From positions 310,001 to 374,000 of the forward strand of contig NZ_JAOZEV010000003.1 of assembly GCF_025847275.1 (NCBI RefSeq): a DNA stretch of 64,000 nt. The letters run 5' to 3'. Below, piece by piece: positions 36,409-46,528 of the stretch (within the stretch, counting starts at the first letter, position 1; every line of letters begins with the position of its first letter). The position numbers and the translations under genes are program-made. Under the pieces are notes generated by a model that was not told where the DNA came from, made no database searches, and saw only the letters and a program-made list of their open reading frames with translations. Origin of the DNA: Flavobacterium frigoritolerans. Lineage in GTDB: Bacteria; Bacteroidota; Bacteroidia; Flavobacteriales; Flavobacteriaceae.

Positions 36409-37614
36409 ATGAAATATAAATTATTAGTAATTGCACTCTTCTTTACATGCAAATTATTTTGTCAAACGCTTAACGAAGGCTACATAGTAGAGCACAACAA
36501 ATTGATTGATGCAGAATATACCATTTACAATCCCCCATTAAAAATTAATAAAACGTTATCTCAAAGCAAAATAGATTATTCTAAAATTGAAGGACTTATT
36601 CAATCTTATTTTTCTGCTTCAAATAAACAATGGGCATTAGACGAATATTTAGATAAAAGCACCAAAATCGTAAGAGATGAAGAACATTTCGAAGCTGTTA
36701 AAAAATCAAGTAATCAAGACTTTATACAAATAGAAACAATATATGAATTTGATTATTCAAATCATAAGATGGCTTATGTAAAATATTCTTTTATTTTTGA
36801 AAAGATTCCTTTTCCAGTAATAGGAATAATATCTATTGAAAAAGTTAATAATCGATGGTATATCAGTGATTTATTAAATCAAGGTGCACTATTGTTTATT
36901 CTTTCAAAAATGGATACCCCATTTTTATTAGATATGTTTAAAGGTAAATCTTTAGACAAAGAAATTAATGACTTTATTAAAAATAATAGCGATAAATCTC
37001 AAATAATTGATTTTATTAATTTCTACAAAAATATTGAAAAATTAAAAGTAAATAATCCTACTTTTTTTAAAAAAATAATTGATCAAAGATTAATTAAAGA
37101 AAATATAGATTTTAGAAATGCACAAGAAAAATCAACGCCTTCAACAACTAAATTCAAAATCTATCAACCTTTCCTTTATGATAATGTACAATTATTTGAA
37201 TATAATAAATCCGAAGTTAATTTAACGAAAATAGATAAAGCTTTTGAAAAATATTTGAATACTCCTGAATCAATTATTATTGATGATATTCCCATCAATT
37301 TATTATTTAAAGTAAAAATAGTTATAGGAAACGAGCAATATGTACTTATTAAATTTGAAAAAGAGAAAAAAAAATACGTATCTGCCATTAAAACAAATAA
37401 TGGTATATTTTCGATTGTAAATTTACAAGAATTACAAGTCATAACTGATATATGTCTAATGAGTAAATACTCATTCTTAAAATCTATCTTAGATAATAAA
37501 AACTATCAAATGCAAGAAGATATTACAGGGAGTGATGGAGGAATAAATGTCAGTGAAGCATTAAAATATATCAACCTAAACGAAGCGTCACTTTCCAAAT
37601 ATTTAGACGAATAA
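36409..37614 (+). CDS. Secreted protein of unknown function
   Basis: The 401-aa protein has a signal peptide (MKYKLLVIALFFTCKLFCQ) and a mature part rich in Lys, Ile and Asn with no family I recognise. Segments such as FEAVKKSSNQDFIQIETIYEF and VNNRWYISDLLNQ resemble small cone-like (DUF3828/NTF2-type) secreted domains but are not diagnostic. It begins 2 bases after the membrane protein gene, so the pair is co-translated. It ends the island; a terminator follows. Confidence 0.6.
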   Translation: MKYKLLVIALFFTCKLFCQTLNEGYIVEHNKLIDAEYTIYNPPLKINKTLSQSKIDYSKIEGLIQSYFSASNKQWALDEYLDKSTKIVRDEEHFEAVKKSSNQDFIQIETIYEFDYSNHKMAYVKYSFIFEKIPFPVIGIISIEKVNNRWYISDLLNQGALLFILSKMDTPFLLDMFKGKSLDKEINDFIKNNSDKSQIIDFINFYKNIEKLKVNNPTFFKKIIDQRLIKENIDFRNAQEKSTPSTTKFKIYQPFLYDNVQLFEYNKSEVNLTKIDKAFEKYLNTPESIIIDDIPINLLFKVKIVIGNEQYVLIKFEKEKKKYVSAIKTNNGIFSIVNLQELQVITDICLMSKYSFLKSILDNKNYQMQEDITGSDGGINVSEALKYINLNEASLSKYLDE

Positions 37615-37640
37615 TTTATTTTCAATTGAATACGTGATAA

Positions 37641-37677
37641 AAAAAGCTACATCCTTGAAAAAGATGTAACTTTTTTT
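37641..37677 (+). terminator. Probable terminator at the end of the island
   Basis: The imperfect stem AAAGCTACATCCTT / AAGATGTAACTTT (two mismatched positions) is followed by seven T. It lies just after the last island gene. Confidence 0.6.
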
Positions 37678-37990
37678 ATTAAAATAATCACCTCCAATAA
37701 ATAATTAGTATTATTACCCATTTTTTTGTACTTCCATTTAAAACCTAATAACACCAACAGCTTTAAGACTATCTTAAAGCCCTCTTGTTCATCTATACGC
37801 AAAAAACTTCCAAGCTTCAAATCATAAATAGCAGTGCTTATTTCTGCTTAATATTCTGTTTACATTGTAAAACTGAGATTTAGTCAATTTATCAATTCAA
37901 TAAAATTTAAAAATAACCACTCCAATAGATTATAAAAACAAAAAACTCCAGATATCTCTGGAGTTTTAAATATATAAGATTGTATTTTCT
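37678..37990. other. 313-base intergenic region between convergent genes
   Basis: Apart from the minus-strand terminator at 37942-37967, I see only AT-rich DNA with no reading frame of note. Confidence 0.5.
37942..37967 (-). terminator. Terminator of the cysteine synthase-type gene
   Basis: The stem AAAACTCCAGA / TCTGGAGTTTT with loop TATC reads on the minus strand into TTTTTTG. The stem is nearly the same as the yebC terminator at 8867. Confidence 0.8.
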
Positions 37991-39031
37991 TTATTTTACA
38001 AATTCAATTTTTTGAACTTCTTCTTCATTGACACTGTCAAAGAAACCTTGTTCGTTCATCCAATCATCGCTAAACACTTTACTCATGTAACGTGACCCGT
38101 GATCAGGAAATATAGCTATTATATTGCTATCTTTAGTAAACTCACCTTCTTCTGCATATTGTCTAATCGCTTGCATTACTGCTCCAGATGTATATCCTAC
38201 AAATAAGCCTTCTTTTCTAGTGATTTCTCTAGCTGCATGAGCACTTTCTTCATCGGTAACTTTTATAAACTTATCGATGATATCGAAATCTGTAGCTGAT
38301 GGAATTAAATTTTTACCTAAACCTTCTATACGGTATGGATAAATTTCTTTATTATCGAATTCTCTTGTTTCGTGGTATTTTTTTAATACCGATCCAAAAG
38401 CATCAACTCCTAGAATTCTAACATTGGGATTTTGCTCTTTCAAGAATTTTGCAGTACCTGAGATTGTTCCTCCAGTTCCACTACAAGCAATAAGATGCGT
38501 TATCTGACCTTTTGTTTGTTCCCAAATTTCTGGTCCAGTAGTGTTGTAATGTGCATCAACATTTAATTGATTAAAATATTGATTGATATAAACCGAACCT
38601 TTGGTTTCTTCATGCAATCTTTTGGCTACATTATAGTAAGAGCGTTCATCATCTGCAGAAACGTGCGCGGGGCAAACATATACTTTGGCTCCTAAGCTAC
38701 GTAACATGTCAATTTTATCTTTGGATGATTTTGAGCTAACAGCAAGAATACAATTATATCCTTTTATAATGCTAACCATTGCTAAGCTAAAACCTGTATT
38801 ACCGGAAGTAGTTTCAATAATTGTATCTCCTGGAGATAAAATCCCTCTCTTTTCGGCCTCTTCAATAATATATAATGCAATTCTATCTTTTGAGGAATGT
38901 CCTGGATTAAAAGCTTCTACCTTTGCATAGAAATTACCTTCTAACCCTTCTGTGATTTTATTTAGTTTAATAAGCGGTGTATTGCCTATTAATTCTAAAA
39001 CGTTGTTGTAAGCAGTTATTTCTTCTTTCAT
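37991..39031 (-). CDS. PLP-dependent cysteine synthase / cystathionine beta-synthase-type enzyme
   Basis: The 346-aa enzyme is a fold-type II PLP protein. It has [17 protein letters not shown] near the start, [10 protein letters not shown] with the PLP lysine, [16 protein letters not shown] (phosphate/substrate loop), and [17 protein letters not shown]. It probably makes cysteine from O-acetylserine or cystathionine from serine and homocysteine. The CBS regulatory domains of eukaryotic-type enzymes are absent. ATG 39031 ([11 protein letters not shown]) is chosen because homologues start there; an in-frame upstream ATG at 39091 would add 20 residues of unlikely sequence. Confidence 0.88.
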   Translation of the reverse strand: MKEEITAYNNVLELIGNTPLIKLNKITEGLEGNFYAKVEAFNPGHSSKDRIALYIIEEAEKRGILSPGDTIIETTSGNTGFSLAMVSIIKGYNCILAVSSKSSKDKIDMLRSLGAKVYVCPAHVSADDERSYYNVAKRLHEETKGSVYINQYFNQLNVDAHYNTTGPEIWEQTKGQITHLIACSGTGGTISGTAKFLKEQNPNVRILGVDAFGSVLKKYHETREFDNKEIYPYRIEGLGKNLIPSATDFDIIDKFIKVTDEESAHAAREITRKEGLFVGYTSGAVMQAIRQYAEEGEFTKDSNIIAIFPDHGSRYMSKVFSDDWMNEQGFFDSVNEEEVQKIEFVK

Positions 39032-39102
39032 AAAAAAATAGTTAATCGAGGGTATTTTTAAATTAACCTCGACAGGATGCAAATTTAACAAAAAAATTCT
39101 AA

Positions 39103-41163
39103 TTACATTTTAATTTTCTCTAAATCTAATAAAAAACTAAACTCTTGGGCTAGTTCCTTTAGAGCTTCAAAACGTCCGGAAGCTCCGCCATGCCCCGCAT
39201 CCATGTTTGTATTTAGGAATAATAAATTATTATTAGTTTTTTTATTTCTTAATTTGGCCACCCACTTGGCTGGCTCCCAATATTGTACCTGAGAATCATG
39301 TAACCCAGTAGAAATGTACATATTAGGGTATTTTTGAGCACTTACATTGTCATATGGCGAATAAGACAACATATAGTCATAATATTTCTTTGTATTCGGA
39401 TTTCCCCACTCATCATACTCTCCTGTAGTTAACGGAATAGTACTATCTAACATTGTGGTCATAACGTCTACAAAAGGAACTTGAGCCATCACTCCATTAT
39501 ATAATTCTGGCGCCCAATTTACGACAACTCCCATTAAAAGCCCTCCTGCAGAGCCCCCTTCGGCATATAAATGCTCTGGAGAAGTGTATTTTTGTTCAAT
39601 TACATATTTAGAACAATCTATAAAATCTGTAAAAGTATTTTTCTTTTTCAATAATTTCCCATCTTCATACCATTGTCTTCCTAAATCTTCTCCTCCACGA
39701 ATATGTGCTATTGCAAAAATAAAACCTCTATCTAGCAATGATAATCGGGTAGATGAAAAATAAGTGTCCATTGTAATTCCGTATGAACCATAAGCATAAA
39801 GCAATAACGGATTCTTACCGTTTTTTTCTAATCCTTTACGGTAAACCATCGAAATAGGTACTTTTACTCCATCTACAGCTGTAGCCCAAATACGCTCTTC
39901 TATATAATTATCTTTATCAAATTGACCTCCCAAAACTTGTTGTTCCTTTAAAACTACTTTAGTTTTCGTTTTCATATTAAAATCGATAACCGAAGATGGC
40001 GTTGCCAAAGATTGATAGCTGTAACGCAAAATATCGGTATCAAAATCAACATTAGTAGTGGTAAAAGCACTGTATGTTTCGCTTCCAAAAGGCAAATAAT
40101 AATCTGGTTCGTCATTCCAAGGCATGATTCGGATGTGATTTAAGCCGTTTGAGCGCTCCTCTACAACCAAATAATTTTTAAAAATCTCAATATCTTCTAA
40201 TAAAACATCTTCTCTATGTGGAATAAGATCTTTCCAATTTTTCTTCCCAGTAGCGTTTTCAGGCGTTTTCATCAACTTAAAGTTCGTCGCCTTATCTTTA
40301 TTGGTCAGAATGTAAAAATGGTCTTCAAAATGCGAAATACTGTATTCTAAACCACGAACACGAGGTTGAAAAACAACAAACTCACCATCAGGATTATCAG
40401 AGTTCAATGTTCTGTATTCGGTAGTCAATGTACTTCCTGAACTAATTACAATATATTTTCGTGATTTTTCTTTACCCACAGAAACATTAAAAGTGTCGTC
40501 TGTTTCTTCAAAAACCAAAACATCATCAGCTGAATCAGTATTTAATTTGTGCTTAAAAACTTTATCAGAGCGCAATGTAACCTCATCTTGCTTGGTATAA
40601 AATATAGTCTTATTATCATTTGCCCAAACCGAACCTCCTGTTGTATTTTCTATTTTATCAGAAAAAATTTCTCCAGTTTCTAAGTTTTTAATCTGAATTG
40701 TATAGATTCTTCTTCCAACCACATCTTGTGCAAAAGATACAAATTTGTTATCAGGACTTATACTCAAACCTCCTAATTTAAAAAAGTTATGTCCTACCGA
40801 TAATTCATTACAATTAAATAGAATTTCTTCATCAGCAGTTAAACTTCCTTTTTTTCGGGAATAAATTGGGTAATCTTTTCCGGTTTCAAAACGAGTAATG
40901 TAAAAATATCCATTATAAAAATAAGGAACCGACTCATCGTCTTCCTTAATCCTTGCTTTCATTTCCTCATACAATGCTTTCTGTAAATCTTTAGTATGTT
41001 CCGTCATACTTTCGTAGTAGGCATTCTCTTGATTTAAATAGTCAATTACTTCAGGGTTTTCTCTATCATTCAGCCAAAAATAATTATCTATTCTAACTTC
41101 TTTATGTTTTTTTAATGACTTAGGAATTTCTTTAGCTATTGGAGCAGCAATTTTATTTGGCAT
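39103..41163 (-). CDS. ptrB: Oligopeptidase B (S9 family)
   Basis: The 686-aa serine peptidase cleaves short peptides after basic residues. An N-terminal lid and seven-bladed propeller (residues about 1-410) precede an alpha/beta hydrolase domain with [31 protein letters not shown], the nucleophile in [10 protein letters not shown] (Ser near 535) and the His in [13 protein letters not shown] (near 657). The ending matches the family length. There is no signal peptide, so it is cytosolic. It sits upstream of the cysteine synthase-type gene in the same direction with a gap of about 70 bases. Confidence 0.93.
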   Translation of the reverse strand: MPNKIAAPIAKEIPKSLKKHKEVRIDNYFWLNDRENPEVIDYLNQENAYYESMTEHTKDLQKALYEEMKARIKEDDESVPYFYNGYFYITRFETGKDYPIYSRKKGSLTADEEILFNCNELSVGHNFFKLGGLSISPDNKFVSFAQDVVGRRIYTIQIKNLETGEIFSDKIENTTGGSVWANDNKTIFYTKQDEVTLRSDKVFKHKLNTDSADDVLVFEETDDTFNVSVGKEKSRKYIVISSGSTLTTEYRTLNSDNPDGEFVVFQPRVRGLEYSISHFEDHFYILTNKDKATNFKLMKTPENATGKKNWKDLIPHREDVLLEDIEIFKNYLVVEERSNGLNHIRIMPWNDEPDYYLPFGSETYSAFTTTNVDFDTDILRYSYQSLATPSSVIDFNMKTKTKVVLKEQQVLGGQFDKDNYIEERIWATAVDGVKVPISMVYRKGLEKNGKNPLLLYAYGSYGITMDTYFSSTRLSLLDRGFIFAIAHIRGGEDLGRQWYEDGKLLKKKNTFTDFIDCSKYVIEQKYTSPEHLYAEGGSAGGLLMGVVVNWAPELYNGVMAQVPFVDVMTTMLDSTIPLTTGEYDEWGNPNTKKYYDYMLSYSPYDNVSAQKYPNMYISTGLHDSQVQYWEPAKWVAKLRNKKTNNNLLFLNTNMDAGHGGASGRFEALKELAQEFSFLLDLEKIKM

Positions 41164-41301
41164 TTTCTGAATTTTAATTTTAAAATGAATTTACAAAAAT
41201 AACATAAACGAACGCGTAACTAAATTCTTTTTTATCTAAATTAACACTTGATTTTAAAATTGAATTAGTAATTTCGTTCCATAATTTAAAAACAACCGAA
41301 A

Positions 41302-41622
41302 ATGGATTTAATGGGAATGATGGGAAAACTTAAAGAAACCCAACAAAAAATAGAGGATACAAAGAAACGATTAGACACGGTTTTAATAGATGAACAAAGC
41401 GCTGACGGATTATTAAAAGTTACTTTGACAGCTAACCGAAAAATAAAATCAATTACAATAGCCGATTCTTTACTAGAAGATAAGGAACAATTAGAAGATT
41501 ATCTAATTGTAACATTAAATAAAGCAATAGAAAAAGCTACCGATGTTAACCAAACTGAACTTGATGCTGTCACAAAAATGGACATGCCAATGATTCCTGG
41601 AATGGATGAGTTGTTTAAATAA
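41302..41622 (+). CDS. YbaB/EbfC nucleoid-associated protein
   Basis: The 106-aa protein matches the YbaB/EbfC family. An N-terminal helix ([20 protein letters not shown]) is followed by [14 protein letters not shown] and a C-terminal helix with [14 protein letters not shown]. It forms dimers that bind DNA without strong sequence preference. It is divergent from oligopeptidase B and ends at a hairpin terminator. In other bacteria it often sits by recR or dnaX, but not here. Confidence 0.9.
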   Translation: MDLMGMMGKLKETQQKIEDTKKRLDTVLIDEQSADGLLKVTLTANRKIKSITIADSLLEDKEQLEDYLIVTLNKAIEKATDVNQTELDAVTKMDMPMIPGMDELFK

Positions 41623-41649
41623 GATTCCAAAAAGGTTCAAAAGTTAAAG

Positions 41650-41695
41650 AAAGGTTCAAAGGTTTTACGACATCCGTAAACTTTGAACCTTTTAT
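41650..41695 (+). terminator. Hairpin terminator after ybaB, built from a repeat word
   Basis: A 12-bp stem (AAAGGTTCAAAG at 41650-41661 with its complement at 41681-41692) has an inner extension TTTACG/CGTAAA. A T-rich tract follows. The GGTTCAAAG words also occur just before it (41631-41650) and in opposite sense at 41785-41820, so an intergenic repeat appears to serve as a terminator. Confidence 0.65.
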
Positions 41696-41820
41696 ATTTA
41701 ATAAGGCTTTTAAAATTTAACACTATTGCAAAATAGATAAAAAAAAGCTCAAAGACTCAAATATTTCACACTAATTAGTAAACTTTAAACCTCTGAACCT
41801 TTGCGCCTTTAACCTTTTCT

Positions 41821-42840
41821 TTAGAATTTCTGCAACGTTTCTAAAACATAAGTATGCATTACTTGTCTGTAATCAAGATGAGTTACAATTCGGAGCTTAC
41901 CATGCCCCATTGAGCTTATTGAAATATTTTTCTGTTTCAATTTCTCTATCAAAAGTTGCTCACTAAAATTAGGTTGCAAAGAAAAAATTAAAATATTCGT
42001 TTCTACAGGCTCTATCGAAGCAACCCAATGCTTTGTACTTAAAACTGCGGCAATCTCTTTGGCTCTGCGGTGATCCTCTGCTAATCTTTCCAAATTATTC
42101 TCTAAGGCAAAAATTGCAGCAGCAGCCAAATAACCAACCTGTCGCATTCCTCCCCCCAATATCTTCCTAATTCTCAATGCTCTTTTAATATCAGCTTTGG
42201 TTCCTAATAACATCGAGCCTATTGGAGCTCCCAATCCTTTGGAGAAACAAACCGAAATAGTATCGAATAGTTTACCAAATTCTTTAGGATCTTGTCTTTT
42301 AGCGACTAAAGCATTCCAAATTCTCGCTCCATCTAAGTGGAATTTCAAATTATTGGCATCACAAACTTGTTTTATTTTTTTTAATTCATCAAGTTCGTAA
42401 CATGCTCCCCCACCTTTGTTAGTAGTATTCTCAACACATACTAAGCTTGTAAGCGGACTATGATAAAATTCTGGATCATTAATTGCTCCTGCAACCTGCT
42501 CGGCGGTAATCATACCTCGATTTCCATCCAATAAGCAACAAGAAACACCACTATTAAACGAAGCGCCTCCTCCTTCATAATGAAAAACGTGTGCATATTT
42601 ATCAGCAATTAATTGCTCTCCTGGTTGTGTATGTAATTTTATTGCGGTTTGATTTGCCATGGTTCCTGATGGAAAAAATAACCCTGCTTCCATACCAAAC
42701 ATTGCAGCTACTCCAGCTTCAAGTTCAATAACCGTTGGGTCTTGCTTGTAAACATCATCTCCTACTTGAGCATTGAACATGTATTGCAACATATCAATAC
42801 TAGGTTTGGTGATTGTATCGCTAATTAAATTTATTTCCAT
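41821..42840 (-). CDS. Low-specificity L-threonine aldolase
   Basis: The 339-aa PLP enzyme splits threonine (and allo-threonine) to glycine and acetaldehyde. It starts INLISDTITKPSIDMLQYM and has GLFFPSGTMANQTAIKLH, HLDGARIWNAL, and CFSKGLGAPIGSMLLG with the PLP-binding Lys. The length fits the beta-eliminating lyase family. It is divergent from prfB and followed by repeat-word DNA. Confidence 0.92.
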   Translation of the reverse strand: MEINLISDTITKPSIDMLQYMFNAQVGDDVYKQDPTVIELEAGVAAMFGMEAGLFFPSGTMANQTAIKLHTQPGEQLIADKYAHVFHYEGGGASFNSGVSCCLLDGNRGMITAEQVAGAINDPEFYHSPLTSLVCVENTTNKGGGACYELDELKKIKQVCDANNLKFHLDGARIWNALVAKRQDPKEFGKLFDTISVCFSKGLGAPIGSMLLGTKADIKRALRIRKILGGGMRQVGYLAAAAIFALENNLERLAEDHRRAKEIAAVLSTKHWVASIEPVETNILIFSLQPNFSEQLLIEKLKQKNISISSMGHGKLRIVTHLDYRQVMHTYVLETLQKF

Positions 42841-42991
42841 ATTCTAAAAACTATATCTTATTTTTGTCCAACAAAATTACGTATTTCGTGTTTTCTAATA
42901 CAATGAAGTCATATAAAATTTAACCCATTACAAAACAGTTAAGCACTAAAACGAGTTATTTATAAAAATCTTACTAAACTACTAATAATTT

Positions 42992-44093
42992 ATGACAACT
43001 ACCGAACAAATAAAAGGTATTGTAGAGCGCCTTGGTGCGTTGAGGAGGTATCTTTGACGTTGATGCCAAATTAATTGAAATTGCAAACGAGGAAGAAAAG
43101 ACTTTTGCACCCGATTTTTGGAACAATGCAAAAGAAGCCGAAGTCATTGTAAAAAATCTGAGAAACAAGAAAAAATGGATCGAAGATTACAACAAAGCTA
43201 TTGAACTTACTGATGAGTTGCAAATTGCCTATGATTTCTATAAAGAAGGAGCAATTTCTGCAGAAGAATTAGATGAGCATTACAAAGCCGCACAATCGCA
43301 TATTGAAAACATTGAATTTAAAAACATGCTTTCTGATGAAGGAGATAGCTTAAGTGCCGTAGTTCAAATAACTGCTGGTGCCGGCGGAACCGAAAGTTGC
43401 GATTGGGCAGGAATGCTTATGCGTATGTACATGATGTGGGGCGAAAGTTATGGGTATAAAATAAAAGAACTTAACTTTCAGGCTGGTGAGGTAGCGGGTA
43501 TAAAAACCGTTACTCTAGAGTTTGAAGGTGATTATTCTTTTGGTTATTTAAAAGGAGAAAATGGTGTACACCGCTTAGTTCGAATCTCCCCTTTTGATAG
43601 TAATGCCAAACGCCATACCTCATTCGCATCAGTTTATGTTTATCCACTTGTTGATGATAGTATTGAAATTGATATTAATCCTGCCGACATTGAAATTACA
43701 ACTTCTCGCTCTAGTGGTGCAGGAGGACAGAATGTCAATAAAGTAGAAACAAAAGTTCAATTGGTTCACAAACCAACTGGAATTCAAATTCAATGTTCAG
43801 AAACAAGATCACAGCAAGACAATAGACAGCGTGCTATGCAAATGTTACGATCTCAGTTATATGAAATCGAATTAAAAAAACAACAAGCACAACGTGCCGA
43901 TATTGAAGCAGGGAAAATGAAAATCGAATGGGGATCACAAATTCGAAATTATGTGATGCAACCCTACAAATTAGTCAAAGATGTACGTACAGGTTATGAA
44001 ACTAGCGATGTCGACGGAGTAATGAACGGTGAAATTGACCCTTTCCTAAAAGCATTCTTAATGATGATGGGACAAAAAGAAGATGAATCTTAA
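42992..44093 (+). CDS. prfB: Peptide chain release factor 2 with programmed +1 frameshift
   Basis: Translation starts at ATG 42992 and reaches an in-frame TGA at 43055-43057 (codon 22). The site reads AGGAGGTATCTTTGAC: an internal Shine-Dalgarno-like AGGAGG, then CTT TGA C, the classic RF2 autoregulatory +1 slip site. After the shift the frame continues GACGTTGATGCC and gives about 366 residues in total. The key motifs are [15 protein letters not shown] (SPF stop-recognition tripeptide) and [16 protein letters not shown] (GGQ catalytic motif). Low RF2 lets ribosomes slip and make more RF2. A reading that begins at 43218 would miss the N-terminal domain. Confidence 0.96.
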
Positions 44094-44099
44094 ATTATT

Positions 44100-44127
44100 A
44101 ACCCAGCTTTTACGCTGGGTTTTTTAT
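44100..44127 (+). terminator. Terminator of prfB
   Basis: The 8-bp stem AACCCAGC / GCTGGGTT with loop TTTTAC runs into TTTTTTATT. The opposite-strand gene pldA ends 5 bases further on, so it may serve both. Confidence 0.85.
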
Positions 44128-44131
44128 TATT

Positions 44132-45040
44132 CTAAAGTGGCCCAATTAAAGAAACCCCTACACCTATTGTCGTTTGCAGATTATTATAATCTATTAAGGT
44201 TTCACCATAACCATGTGTTGCTAAAAGAAATCCTTTCAAATTTCCAACAATTGGATACGACCATGAAAATGCTGCATTCCCCCTATTCTTATTAAAGCTT
44301 AAATTATTACTTCCTGTAAAAGTAAACACGCTTTTACTATTGGTATAAATTATATTTATATCACCACGCCCAATATATTGAGCAATATCAGGGTTATCAT
44401 CTTTTTTAGAGCGAAGCCTAAGCCAAGGTCTCACATATACACTCCAATTATCACGATCAAATCCTAAATGAAAAATAATCCTATTCCAACTTCTAGAAAA
44501 GGGTAATCCTTTCCCATTTGATTCATGATTAAACGCAACACCAGCCATTCGCATGTTAAAACCTAAAACATTAAAATTAAGTGGATAATTAAAAATAATT
44601 TCAGGCTCATAATTAATCTCCCTGAATGGCCTTGATAAACTTTCATTATAAATCTGCCATTGTGATTCTTGTGTATATCCTACCCATAAATCTCCTTTTC
44701 CAAAAAGAGCATTGTGAAGAATTTTTGTTTTAAAACTAAGCTGAAACTTTGTTTCAATATTATTATAATTCGTACCTGGAGGTGCAACATACTCTGGTTT
44801 ACCATTTCCAGAGTAAGGATGCTCGTTTGGCGAACTATACCAATTAGCAGGCAAGACATAAATAGACTTATATGGTGTTATTAAAAATGTCCCGTTTGAT
44901 GATTCTGGAGTTAATTCCCATCGTTCAGATATTGTATGAAGTTCAGTAGGTTTACTAAACATGTCCTTAACTTGTGAATAAGTCAGTGCAGAATTAAACA
45001 ATAGGAAAAAAAATACTTTTTTAGCAGAAAACAATTTCAT
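44132..45040 (-). CDS. pldA: Outer-membrane phospholipase A
   Basis: The 302-aa protein has a signal peptide (about residues 1-22) and the OMPLA barrel signatures. These are GDLWVGYTQESQWQIYN, SRPFREINYEPEI and FNHESNGKGLPFSRSWNRI, with the catalytic His-Ser pair near 171-173. The calcium-binding Ser region and the Asn of the triad appear to be kept. It hydrolyses phospholipids that flip to the outer leaflet and so protects membrane asymmetry. The ending PL is unusual for a barrel, and the length fits the family. It is convergent with prfB. Confidence 0.88.
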   Translation of the reverse strand: MKLFSAKKVFFFLLFNSALTYSQVKDMFSKPTELHTISERWELTPESSNGTFLITPYKSIYVLPANWYSSPNEHPYSGNGKPEYVAPPGTNYNNIETKFQLSFKTKILHNALFGKGDLWVGYTQESQWQIYNESLSRPFREINYEPEIIFNYPLNFNVLGFNMRMAGVAFNHESNGKGLPFSRSWNRIIFHLGFDRDNWSVYVRPWLRLRSKKDDNPDIAQYIGRGDINIIYTNSKSVFTFTGSNNLSFNKNRGNAAFSWSYPIVGNLKGFLLATHGYGETLIDYNNLQTTIGVGVSLIGPL

Positions 45041-45358
45041 AAAATTTTCATTAATTTTTGTGATAAAAATACATCATAAAGAATTATTACTGTTACACAT
45101 TTACATTAAAATGTTATACCTCTCACAACCTCATTTATTTACCACTTTCTATGTAGCGCTATTAACATCCAAAAAAATATCTTTTTTAACAAATTAAAAA
45201 CTATCAACAATTTAATAGATTTAATAACGTTTATATAATAATCAGATTATTATTTTATCTTTTTATTAAAATCCATCAAAATATAATTAGGTAATTAAAT
45301 ACTAATTGATTTTATTTGGCAAAAAATACCACGCAACCCTAAAACTAATCAATACTAA
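45041..45358. other. 318-base divergent intergenic region
   Basis: It lies between pldA (minus) and lpxD (plus). It is very AT-rich. Only weak promoter-like words are present (TATTTTTA on the minus strand near 45070), and nothing else is recognised. Confidence 0.4.
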
Positions 45359-46357
45359 ATGAAATCCTATTCTATTCAAGAGCTTAATGAAGTAATTAAT
45401 GGTGTTATTTATGGTGATACTTCACAGAATATTACCGCTACAGAACAATTAGACAAAGCCACCAATACCGAAATTTCGTTCATTGGAAACAAGAAGTATG
45501 AAAAACATTGGCAAGACTCTAAAGCCAGTATCGCCATTGTTAATGAAGATATTTCGATAGAACCAGGAGAAAATCGAGCTTTTATAAAAGTAAAAAATGC
45601 CGATTTAGCAATGTCGCAAATATTAGCTCTTTTTGCACCACCTACACCAGTTTTCCATAACAATATACACGTTAGAGCAGTTGTAGATGAATCTGCAATT
45701 ATTGGCGAAGGCGTTCGAATTGGAGCTGGATGTTACATTGGACCTAAAGTAAAACTAGCCGATAATGTTACTATTTATCCAAATGTTACTATCCTTGATG
45801 AATGTACAATCGGAAAAAATACTACTATTTGGTCAGGAGCTGTAATTCGCGAACGTTGTCATATTGGTAATGATTGTATCATACATCCTAATGCAACTAT
45901 TGGAGCAGATGGCTTCGGATTTCGTCCGTGTAGCGAAAAAGGATTAGTAAAAATTCCTCAAATCGGGAATGTAATCATAGGAAACGGAGTAGAAATAGGA
46001 GCAAATTCTTGTGTTGATCGTGGAAAATTTAGCTCTACTATTCTTGGTGATGGATGCAAAATTGATAATTTAGTTCAAATAGGCCACAACAGCAAACTAG
46101 GTAAGTTTTGTATCATGGCTGGAAATAGTGGTTTAGCTGGTTCTGTAACGCTAGGTAACGGAGTTATCATTGGAGGTAGTGCTTCGATAAAAGACCATAC
46201 AACTATTGGAGATGGCGCTATTGTTGGTGCAGGATCTGGAGTTACCGGAGATATTCCTGCCGGCAAAACCATGTTAGGATATCCTGCTGTAGAAGCTCGT
46301 GATGCCTTAAAACAATGGGCAATCTTAAAACGATTAGTTTGTGATTCTAAAAAATAA
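45359..46357 (+). CDS. lpxD: UDP-3-O-acylglucosamine N-acyltransferase
   Basis: The 332-aa enzyme adds the second hydroxyacyl chain in lipid A synthesis. An N-terminal uridine-binding domain (EISFIGNKKYEKHWQDSKAS) is followed by a left-handed beta-helix of hexapeptide repeats (IGEGVRIGAGCYIGPKVKLA, IGNGVEIGANSCVDRG). The catalytic His is in LVQIGHNSKLGKF, near residue 242, and a C-terminal helix includes YPAVEARDALKQWAILKRL. The gene stands apart from other lpx genes, so it may be one of two lpxD copies, as flavobacteria commonly carry. A terminator follows. Confidence 0.93.
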   Translation: MKSYSIQELNEVINGVIYGDTSQNITATEQLDKATNTEISFIGNKKYEKHWQDSKASIAIVNEDISIEPGENRAFIKVKNADLAMSQILALFAPPTPVFHNNIHVRAVVDESAIIGEGVRIGAGCYIGPKVKLADNVTIYPNVTILDECTIGKNTTIWSGAVIRERCHIGNDCIIHPNATIGADGFGFRPCSEKGLVKIPQIGNVIIGNGVEIGANSCVDRGKFSSTILGDGCKIDNLVQIGHNSKLGKFCIMAGNSGLAGSVTLGNGVIIGGSASIKDHTTIGDGAIVGAGSGVTGDIPAGKTMLGYPAVEARDALKQWAILKRLVCDSKK

Positions 46358-46380
46358 AAACAATACTCCTCAATATAAGA

Positions 46381-46409
46381 AAAACAGAAGTTCGCTTCTG
46401 TTTTTTTTT
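46381..46409 (+). terminator. Terminator of lpxD
   Basis: The 10-bp stem AAAACAGAAG / CTTCTGTTTT with a TTCG tetraloop leads into a run of T. Confidence 0.9.
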
Positions 46410-46528
46410 GTTTATAATTGTTTCTGAACACTTTACAGTTTCAATTTTTAAAACAAATTAATTATACTGTTTATTTCGATCGATTTCGTAAATTAGCAGA
46501 CACTATTTTGTTAAAACACTATATTATT

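Noticed and set aside
43218-44093. prfB starting at the internal ATG 43218
   Set aside because: The conserved slip site and an unbroken +1 frame upstream show that the true start is 42992.
46418-46528. N-terminal extension of the acyl-CoA carboxylase subunit
   Set aside because: The added 37 residues are unlike the family, and the usual start follows at 46529.
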